Positions 1-4,745 of a stretch of DNA of 5,509 bases are shown here, one piece after another. The first letter of the stretch is position 1. Every line of letters starts with the position of its first letter. This stretch comes from Methylococcaceae bacterium (GTDB lineage Bacteria; Pseudomonadota; Gammaproteobacteria; Methylococcales; Methylomonadaceae): positions 1-5,509 of the forward strand of contig PMDM01000248.1 of the NCBI GenBank assembly GCA_003155565.1. Direction: 5' to 3'. The position numbers and the translations under genes were made by a program. The notes below the pieces were generated by a model that saw only the letters and a program-made list of their open reading frames with translations, did not search any database and had not been told where the DNA came from.

Positions 1-106
1 CCACCGCGGCGGCCACCACCGGGCCAGCCCACGGGCCGCGCCCGGCTTCATCAACACCGGCAACCAGGAAGTTTTGTGCGGTTTTGAGTAATTGGTCGTC
101 ATCCAT
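1..106 (-). CDS. rnhB: Ribonuclease HII, N-terminal fragment (cut by window edge)
   Basis: RNase HII cleaves the RNA strand of RNA-DNA hybrids and starts removal of single ribonucleotides misincorporated in DNA, in the cytoplasm. Only 35 codons are visible. They contain the family's N-terminal signature VAGVDEAGRGPWAGPVV at residues 15-31, with the metal-binding pair Asp19-Glu20 (Asp16-Glu17 in E. coli) and the GRG motif at 22-24. The ATG at 106 is chosen because it gives a normal-length N-terminus. An AAGG overlapping the lpxA stop codon lies about 11 nt upstream. The gene follows lpxA after 12 bp and is in the same reading frame, so it is probably co-transcribed and translationally coupled. 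In E. coli lpxB sits between these two genes; here it does not. The very high GC of the first 50 bases is explained by the Gly/Ala/Pro/Arg codons of this motif. The remaining roughly 160 residues lie outside the window. Confidence 0.93.
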   Translation of the reverse strand, partial: MDDDQLLKTAQNFLVAGVDEAGRGPWAGPVVAAAV

Positions 107-118
107 AATAACATTGCC

Positions 119-889
119 TTAACGTAATATACCCCGGCGTACATTACGCAAAAAGCTGATCATTTCAGTCAATTGTTCGCTATCACTTGCAAGATCTTCC
201 ATTTGCTCAATGGCATCTTCCAATCGCAAATTCAATTTATAGATTATTTTATAAGCATTTCTGATTAATCTGATATCTTCGGCTGATATGCCATTACGTT
301 CCATCCCGACCGAATTGATACCATGCGGCCTGGTTGGCTTTCCACCCACCATAACAAAGGGCGGAATGTCCTGGGTTATGGCACTTCCCATAGCCGCGAA
401 GCTGTATTGGCCGATCTTGGTAAACTGATGCACCAAGGTAAAACCGCCCAGTATGGCATGGCTGTGGAGTTGTACATGCCCCGCTAGGGATGCACCATTA
501 GCCATAATGACGTGATTGCCTATGACGCAATCATGCGCGACGTGGGTGTATGCCATAAACAGATTGTCATTGCCTATCTTGGTGACGCTTTGGTCTTGCT
601 TGGTACCCCGGTGCAGGGAGGAAAATTCACGAATCGTGTTCCGGTCACCGATTTCAAGTCGAGTTATCTCAGCAGCATATTTCTTGTCTTGCGGGTCTTC
701 ACCAATCGAGGAAAACTGATAAATGCGATTTTCTTTACCGATTAAGGTAGGGCCTTTTATGACAACGTGGGAACCTATCACCGTATCGGAACCAATTTTT
801 ACTCCAGCGCCGATAACACTATAAGGGCCTATGGTCACATCGTTGGCTAATTCAGCGCCGCTATCGATGATCGCCGTTGTATGTATCAA
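119..889 (-). CDS. lpxA: UDP-N-acetylglucosamine O-acyltransferase (LpxA), TTG start
   Basis: LpxA transfers a 3-hydroxyacyl chain from ACP to the 3-OH of UDP-GlcNAc, the first step of lipid A synthesis, in the cytoplasm as a homotrimer. The N-terminal two thirds consist of hexapeptide repeats (such as IGPYSV, IGSDTV) forming a left-handed beta helix, followed by a helical C-terminal domain from about residue 190 (ISAEDIRLIRNAYKIIYK). Aligned to E. coli LpxA without gaps in this stretch, the catalytic His125 is His119 (in THVAHDC), and His122, His144 and His160 are also kept (His116, His138, His154). The residue matching E. coli Gly173 is Met167, which predicts a shorter acyl donor. No ATG exists near the N-terminus. 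TTG at 889 gives the family-typical beginning (M)IHTTAIID and 256 residues (E. coli 262); TTG at 895 or 913 would add 2 or 8 residues. The 889 start lies 2 nt after the fabZ stop, which suggests translational coupling. Family certain; exact start less so. Confidence 0.96.
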   Translation of the reverse strand: MIHTTAIIDSGAELANDVTIGPYSVIGAGVKIGSDTVIGSHVVIKGPTLIGKENRIYQFSSIGEDPQDKKYAAEITRLEIGDRNTIREFSSLHRGTKQDQSVTKIGNDNLFMAYTHVAHDCVIGNHVIMANGASLAGHVQLHSHAILGGFTLVHQFTKIGQYSFAAMGSAITQDIPPFVMVGGKPTRPHGINSVGMERNGISAEDIRLIRNAYKIIYKLNLRLEDAIEQMEDLASDSEQLTEMISFLRNVRRGILR

Positions 890-891
890 GC

Positions 892-1332
892 TCAAGGCAC
901 CACGGCTGCGCAACGAATTTCGGCACTGGCGACAAAATCACCATCCACCTCGGCACGACATTCGAATGCCCAGATATTACGTTTGCTCCTTACGAACAAA
1001 GCCTCCAGCATTAACTGATCCCCAGGCACGACAGGCCGTTTAAATTTTGCCTTATCAATACCAACCAGATAATAAATCATCCCGCCCAATTCATCCGAAG
1101 ATTCCGAAGCCAATAACCCCGTCGCTTGCGCTAGTGCTTCCAGGATCAATACCCCAGGAAATATAGGTTTCTGGGGGAAATGGCCTTGAAAATAGGGTTC
1201 ATTATACGTCACGTTTTTCAGCCCCAAGAGCCTAACACCGGGTTCGCACTCAAGCACTCTGTCAATCAGTAAAAAAGGGTATCGATGTGGCAAAAAGGCT
1301 TGGATCTCTAGAATATCCAGTGTAATAGACAT
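892..1332 (-). CDS. fabZ: 3-hydroxyacyl-[acyl-carrier-protein] dehydratase FabZ
   Basis: FabZ dehydrates 3-hydroxyacyl-ACP to trans-2-enoyl-ACP in type II fatty acid synthesis, in the cytoplasm. It has the single hot-dog fold of the family and 146 residues (E. coli 151). Diagnostic motifs are [13 protein letters not shown] at 14-26, the active-site loop [20 protein letters not shown] at 50-69 with catalytic His51 and Glu65, and [11 protein letters not shown] in the second half. The ATG at 1332 is the only reasonable start, because an in-frame TAA lies four codons upstream. No Shine-Dalgarno sequence is visible; instead a small inverted repeat sits just before the start. FabZ uses the same 3-hydroxyacyl-ACP pool as LpxA, encoded 2 nt downstream, so their pairing links phospholipid and lipid A synthesis. 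The preceding gene is skp, 61 bp away; lpxD, usual at this spot in E. coli, is absent. Confidence 0.97.
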   Translation of the reverse strand: MSITLDILEIQAFLPHRYPFLLIDRVLECEPGVRLLGLKNVTYNEPYFQGHFPQKPIFPGVLILEALAQATGLLASESSDELGGMIYYLVGIDKAKFKRPVVPGDQLMLEALFVRSKRNIWAFECRAEVDGDFVASAEIRCAAVVP

Positions 1333-1336
1333 AGAT

Positions 1337-1348
1337 TTAAGGGCTTAA
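1337..1348. repeat. Short inverted repeat just upstream of fabZ start
   Basis: TTAAGGGCTTAA on the plus strand: 5-bp arms TTAAG/CTTAA around a 2-bp centre. It begins 4 bp upstream of the fabZ ATG, where a ribosome binding site would be expected and is not seen. It is too short to be a convincing hairpin and could be chance; it is AT-rich and lacks a T-run, so it is not a terminator. Confidence 0.25.
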
Positions 1349-1393
1349 CAATAAAATATGACGGGATAGAAACTAATTAATAGGATCTTGAGA

Positions 1394-1894
1394 TTACTCA
1401 GGCAATGTTGAAAGTTTTTGTTGCAACTGACTGGTTATGTCCATCTGTGGGCTGGAATAAATAACGCCGTCGGTCAGGATCAAGTCAAATTCTTGATCTT
1501 TAGCAATAGCGCGGATTGACTCGACAATGCGTTTTTGTAATTTGCCCAATTCATCATTACGACGGGCATTGAAGTCTTCACTGAATTCCTGCTGCGACCG
1601 TTTGGCATCCCTCATTTTGTTCTGGATATCGGTTTCCATTCTGTTACGCTGCGATTCACTCATTGTAGAAGCATCCTTCTTAAATTTCTCTTGCATAGTC
1701 TGGATTTCTTTTTGTTGGCTAACCAACTGGTTATCACGGGGCTTAAATTCTTGTTCCAAACGCTTTTTTGCCTTTTCAGCTTGAGGTGCTTTTTCAAGAA
1801 CCGCAGGGATATTGACAACGCCAATTTTTAAGTCGGCAAAGCTGACATTGGCGGCAAGTAATAATCCTATAAATAATGCTATTTTCGTTTTCAT
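1394..1894 (-). CDS. skp: Periplasmic outer-membrane-protein chaperone Skp (OmpH family)
   Basis: Skp is a trimeric, jellyfish-shaped periplasmic chaperone that holds unfolded outer-membrane proteins in its cavity on their way to the BamA complex. The product has 166 residues (E. coli 161). Residues 1-20 form a signal peptide (MKTK, hydrophobic core, then VSFA with cleavage before DLKIGVV). The mature start DLKIGVVNIPAVLEKAPQAE matches the family's beta-strand head. Residues about 40-125 are highly charged and rich in Lys, Gln and Glu, as in the alpha-helical tentacles, and the C-terminal part (FDLILTDGVIYSSPQMDIT) closes the head domain. The start at 1894 is supported by the signal peptide and a GGAG 12 nt upstream, a rather long spacing. 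It is the next gene after bamA, as in E. coli, but separated by an unusually long 453-bp gap, so it may have its own promoter. Confidence 0.95.
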   Translation of the reverse strand: MKTKIALFIGLLLAANVSFADLKIGVVNIPAVLEKAPQAEKAKKRLEQEFKPRDNQLVSQQKEIQTMQEKFKKDASTMSESQRNRMETDIQNKMRDAKRSQQEFSEDFNARRNDELGKLQKRIVESIRAIAKDQEFDLILTDGVIYSSPQMDITSQLQQKLSTLPE

Positions 1895-1952
1895 CGTTGA
1901 ATCGATCTCCGTACAGTTAAAAAATTCTTTCTAAAGTGTGACTATTGCAAGA

Positions 1953-1966
1953 CTGGCAACAGCCAG
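1953..1966 (-). repeat. Small GC-rich stem-loop in the skp leader
   Basis: CTGGC (1953-1957) and GCCAG (1962-1966) are perfect 5-bp inverted arms with a 4-nt loop. On the minus strand the stem would lie about 60 nt upstream of the skp start. No T-run follows, so it is not a terminator. It could be a minor leader-RNA hairpin or chance. Confidence 0.3.
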
Positions 1967-2016
1967 CGGTATTCAAGATACTTTTAAGTTCAAGCGCAGT
2001 AAGCGCATGATATTTC

Positions 2017-2048
2017 ATCAGATAGAAAATCGCAGTTCCCTATCTGAT
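2017..2048 (-). repeat. 9-bp perfect inverted repeat (hairpin) upstream of skp
   Basis: ATCAGATAG at 2017-2025 and CTATCTGAT at 2040-2048 are perfect inverted copies separated by 14 nt. In RNA from the minus strand this would form a 9-bp stem about 125 nt upstream of the skp start codon. There is no following T-run, so intrinsic termination is unlikely. It may be a leader-RNA hairpin or a protein-binding operator. A partial copy of one arm with its flank (TAATCAGA on the minus strand) recurs near 2195-2202. The symmetry is seen directly; the role is unknown. Confidence 0.5.
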
Positions 2049-2213
2049 TAGCCTCTGTTAAATATCAGAAGCTAAAGTTTGTTATTAATAAAGCAGCTAC
2101 CTCAAACATTCGCCCTTAGAATTAAGGCAAAGAAGGTCAGCTTACGTAACGATTACTCTGACTGATACAGTTAAAGCGTTGATTTTTGCATAGTCTGATT
2201 ATGAGTGGGTTAA

Positions 2214-2241
2214 ATTATAGGGGATAAGACGACTAAACCAA
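2214..2241 (-). promoter_or_regulatory. Candidate sigma-70 promoter for skp-fabZ-lpxA-rnhB
   Basis: On the minus strand there is a perfect -10 box TATAAT (2219 down to 2214). A weak -35 TTGGTT (2241 to 2236) matches 3 of 6 consensus positions with a 16-bp spacer. Transcription would start near 2207 and give a leader of about 310 nt before skp. The -35 lies between inverted repeat arms that include a DnaA-box sequence, so regulation at this site is plausible. In AT-rich DNA a TATAAT can arise by chance. Confidence 0.4.
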
Positions 2242-2262
2242 AAACTTATCCACAAACCAAAA
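2222..2262. promoter_or_regulatory. Operator-like element: DnaA box, inverted repeat and direct repeats
   Basis: TTATCCACA at 2246-2254 (plus strand) is the consensus DnaA box. It overlaps the right arm of a 7-bp inverted repeat, GGATAAG (2222-2228) and CTTATCC (2245-2251). The left arm reads TTATCCCCT on the minus strand (2227 to 2219), matching the DnaA box at 7 of 9 positions. The 9-mer AAACCAAAA occurs at 2235-2243 and again at 2254-2262, 19 bp apart, close to two helical turns. The element surrounds the -35 and abuts the -10 of the candidate skp promoter. This arrangement fits a regulatory site, but the binding protein is a guess; a lone DnaA box can be chance, and nothing here suggests a replication origin. 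Confidence 0.4.
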
Positions 2263-2317
2263 CCAGCATTGGCTGCCTTATAACCTTCTTACGTCAATGA
2301 ATTCGGGAATAAGGCTC

Positions 2318-2338
2318 AAAAATGCAGCTTGATCAAGC
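2318..2338 (-). terminator. Weak candidate terminator after bamA
   Basis: On the minus strand, 9 nt after the bamA stop codon, lies the perfect 12-bp palindrome GCTTGATCAAGC, followed after four bases by TTTTT. As RNA it would give only a 4-bp stem with a GATC loop, which is weak for an intrinsic terminator, so partial termination or another role is equally possible. It sits where a bamA terminator would be expected, before the candidate skp promoter. Confidence 0.25.
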
Positions 2339-2347
2339 ACTACAACA

Positions 2348-4672
2348 TTAAAAATTTTGACCGAAGTTGAATTGAAACAATTGTTTTTGATCCCCAATGC
2401 CAGTAGTGGCGTTAAATGGTTTCGCGTTTAATGGCACCGCCGCGCTAATTGACAATGCCCCAAAGGGCGACAGCCACTCACCTGACAATCCTGCCGAATA
2501 TTTCATATTGTCAAAGCCAAAACCGTTCTGGATTCTTCCCGCATCAAAAAATGCCCCTAAGCGGACTGATTTTGACTCCGGCAAAAAAGGCACCGGAAAA
2601 AACAATTCCGCGCTACCCACCATTTTAGTGGAGCCACCAAAAGGCAAGGGCTGCCTTACGCTTGTGTTTACCGGATGGTCTCGTGGACCGAGGGTATTGT
2701 TTCTAAAACCTCGCACCGAACCTGTACCTCCACCGTAGTAATTTTCAAAGAATGGCAAACCATGGGTTTTGCCATAGCCATCACCGTAACCAATATCAGC
2801 TAGCAACCTGATGGTAAAGTCCGATGACATAGAGAAATATTCCTGATGCTTATAACTGACTTTGTAATAATCCAGGTCGCTGATACCAGGAAGGGTAGCT
2901 AAAGTGGATAAACGCTGTTGCCCTCCTTTATTGGGGAATATTGCCCGGTTTAAGGTATCGTGCGTCCAGCCTATCGAGGGTGCCAGTGTTATATATTTAT
3001 CACCATTTTTATTGACGAAATCCTGAATTTGGGTAGATGTATTTGTTCCTTGCTTTAGTCTGGTATGCTTCAAATCAACGCCAAACCGTAGTTGATCGAA
3101 CTCGTTCAGTGGAATGCCAAAATCCATGCCCGCATTAGCAATCGTTGTTGAATAGTTGGCAATATTGATCTGTCCGGCATTTCGATCCGTATAACCCAGG
3201 TTATAGCCCAAACTGACACCATCCGTGGTGAAATAGGGGTTAAAGAATCCGAACTGATAACTGGTCAAATAACTACTGTTATTAAAAGCAAGGTTTACCC
3301 GTTTCCCTGAACCAAAAACGTTGTCCTGGGACAAGTTGGCATTTATCACAATGCCTTGTACCTGGGAAAAACCGATACCGGCCGATAAGTTACCGGAAGA
3401 CTTTTCAACGACTTTGTAATTGACATCAAGCTGGTCTGCGGTGCCGGGAACTGGCGGCGTTTCGACATTAACCGACTCAAAATAACCCAGTCTTTCAAGC
3501 CGTGTTTTCGAGCGTTCAATTTTTGAACTGGATGCCCAACTGGATTCCATCTGGCGCATTTCGCGGCGCAACACTTCATCGCGGGTTTTAGTATTACCAC
3601 TAAAATTTATACGGCGAACATAAGCCCGTTTGCCGGGATCGACAAAAAAAGCCATGTCCACGGTTTTGTTCGCTTCATGAATTTCCGGCACCATATTGAC
3701 ATTAGCAAACGCATAGCCGTCGTCACCCAAACGATCTTGAATGGCTTTGGACGTCTCTGTGGCATTTTTTCTGGAAAAAGTTTCTCCAGGCCCGACCGTC
3801 ATCAGCTTGATAAGCTCATCGGGTTTCACGACCAGATTCCCAGTCAACTTGACCTTATCTAACTTATAGATAGCGCCTTCCTTGACGTTGATGGTGACAT
3901 AAATATCTTTTTTATCGGGCGTTATGGCAACTTGAGTAGATTCAATAGCAAAGTTGATATAACCCCTATCGAGATAATAAGATCGCAATGTTTCCAAATC
4001 GGCAGATAATTTCTGCTTGGAATACTGATCGTCTTTAGAGTAGAACGATAGCAGATTGGTGGTGTTTAGCTCCAGCTTTTTCAACAAGGTTTTATCCTCG
4101 AAGGCTTTATTGCCGACAACATTGATTTCCTTGATTTTTGTGACCCGGCCTTCTGAAATGTTGATACGAATGCCGACCCGGTTGCGGGTCAAATTAGCCA
4201 CTTCAGTTTTGATCTTCAAACTATATTTGCCGTGGCTGAGGTACTGGCGTTTTAATTCAAGCTCGACTTTGTCCAGCACTTGGCGGTCAAATATTTTGCC
4301 TTCAGCCAAACCGATCTTATCTAACGCTTTAGTCAAATCATCCTTACTTATATCCTTGTTGCCTTCAAAAATAATTTTTGCAATTGATGGTCGCTCAACT
4401 ACATTTACAATAAGGACTGAGCCTTCCCTTTCCAACGTGACATCTTTAAAAAAACCGGTTTTGAATAAGGACTTGATGGCTGGCCCGACATTGCTCAAGG
4501 AAAACCGCTCACCGACATTAATGGGAAGATAGTTAAATACCGTTCCCTCAGAAATGCGCTGCAATCCCTTTACTTGAATATTGCTGACAATGAACTCTTC
4601 TTCGCTTTTGACCGACTGAGAAACGAGTAGCAGGCATAGCAGTAAAAAACGTGTAAATATGTGTAATTTCAT
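2348..4672 (-). CDS. bamA: Outer-membrane protein assembly factor BamA (Omp85/YaeT)
   Basis: BamA is the core of the BAM complex, which folds and inserts beta-barrel proteins into the outer membrane. The product has 774 residues (E. coli 810). Residues 1-23 are a signal peptide with a long Leu-rich core and probable cleavage after VKS. Five POTRA domains follow at about 25-95, 95-175, 176-266, 267-347 and 348-426; the fifth holds the well-conserved VLRREMRQME. The 16-stranded barrel fills about 427-774. It contains NPYFTTDGVSLGY, the conserved VRGF of loop 6 at 653-656, and a C-terminal beta-signal ending in Phe (FQFNFGQNF). Loop 6 after VRGF is clearly shorter than in E. coli and lacks its two cysteines; the mature protein appears to have no cysteine. 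The ATG at 4672 is supported by the signal peptide and an AGG 5 nt upstream. A TATAAT box lies 46 nt upstream. The next gene, skp, supplies substrates to BamA. Upstream is epmA, not the rseP usual in E. coli. Confidence 0.98.
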   Translation of the reverse strand: MKLHIFTRFLLLCLLLVSQSVKSEEEFIVSNIQVKGLQRISEGTVFNYLPINVGERFSLSNVGPAIKSLFKTGFFKDVTLEREGSVLIVNVVERPSIAKIIFEGNKDISKDDLTKALDKIGLAEGKIFDRQVLDKVELELKRQYLSHGKYSLKIKTEVANLTRNRVGIRINISEGRVTKIKEINVVGNKAFEDKTLLKKLELNTTNLLSFYSKDDQYSKQKLSADLETLRSYYLDRGYINFAIESTQVAITPDKKDIYVTINVKEGAIYKLDKVKLTGNLVVKPDELIKLMTVGPGETFSRKNATETSKAIQDRLGDDGYAFANVNMVPEIHEANKTVDMAFFVDPGKRAYVRRINFSGNTKTRDEVLRREMRQMESSWASSSKIERSKTRLERLGYFESVNVETPPVPGTADQLDVNYKVVEKSSGNLSAGIGFSQVQGIVINANLSQDNVFGSGKRVNLAFNNSSYLTSYQFGFFNPYFTTDGVSLGYNLGYTDRNAGQINIANYSTTIANAGMDFGIPLNEFDQLRFGVDLKHTRLKQGTNTSTQIQDFVNKNGDKYITLAPSIGWTHDTLNRAIFPNKGGQQRLSTLATLPGISDLDYYKVSYKHQEYFSMSSDFTIRLLADIGYGDGYGKTHGLPFFENYYGGGTGSVRGFRNNTLGPRDHPVNTSVRQPLPFGGSTKMVGSAELFFPVPFLPESKSVRLGAFFDAGRIQNGFGFDNMKYSAGLSGEWLSPFGALSISAAVPLNAKPFNATTGIGDQKQLFQFNFGQNF

Positions 4673-4717
4673 CTAAACCTAAAGAAACGTCATTGTGCCT
4701 ACTACAAAAACTAGGTG

Positions 4718-4723
4718 ATTATA
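4718..4723 (-). promoter_or_regulatory. Candidate -10 box for bamA
   Basis: A perfect TATAAT reads on the minus strand in the 72-bp gap between the epmA stop and the bamA start. Transcription would begin near 4711, giving a leader of about 39 nt. No good -35 is found: at 17-bp spacing the hexamer is AGCTGA, overlapping the end of epmA. No sigma-E type GGAACTT...TCTGA pattern, known upstream of envelope-stress genes in E. coli, is seen. bamA may alternatively be read through from epmA. Confidence 0.35.
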
Positions 4724-4745
4724 ATACAGTAAATATTCAATCAGC

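Larger units (their letters stand above)
1895..2347. other. 453-bp intergenic region between bamA and skp, no convincing gene
   Basis: No protein of recognisable family is encoded here on either strand, and nothing looks like a tRNA or a remnant of lpxD. It is AT-rich and crowded with symmetry: a 12-bp palindrome near the bamA stop (2327-2338), GCCTTAT/ATAAGGC arms (2275-2281 and 2309-2315), a candidate promoter with a DnaA-box sequence (2214-2262), TTACGTAA (2142-2149), a 9-bp stem (2017-2048), a direct repeat of AAGCGCA (1992-1998 and 2001-2007), and a 5-bp stem CTGGC/GCCAG (1953-1966). Two tiny minus-strand reading frames exist (14 codons at 2065-2109; 33 codons at 1917-2018) but lack good support. 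In E. coli the corresponding gap is much shorter. I infer a long, possibly structured leader for the skp-fabZ-lpxA-rnhB unit. Confidence 0.6.

Noticed and set aside
1..50. GC-rich stretch with a CCGCGG site resembling a cloning polylinker
   Set aside because: It translates in frame to the conserved RNase HII motif GRGPWAGPVVAAAV, so it is genuine gene sequence.
74..84. Resemblance to the Haemophilus DNA uptake word AAGTGCGGT
   Set aside because: Only a partial match (TTGTGCGGT), single copy, and inside rnhB coding sequence.
1981..2046. Sigma-E promoter candidate (GGGAACT ... TCTGAT) upstream of skp
   Set aside because: The spacing between the two elements is about 11 bp, against about 16 in the known consensus.
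1895..2347. Decayed lpxD or other gene remnant in the bamA-skp gap
   Set aside because: No hexapeptide-repeat coding or other recognisable motif appears in any frame, and the gap is too short for lpxD (about 340 codons).
2397..2738. Plus-strand open frame of 113 codons, and similar ones at 4056-4532, 1527-1784 and 512-745
   Set aside because: They lie antisense to bamA, skp and lpxA, which have full family matches; the antisense products resemble nothing and are low-complexity shadows.
3346..3600. Minus-strand 84-codon frame inside bamA
   Set aside because: It is a shifted-frame shadow of the POTRA5 region, which is intact in the bamA frame; no frameshift is seen.
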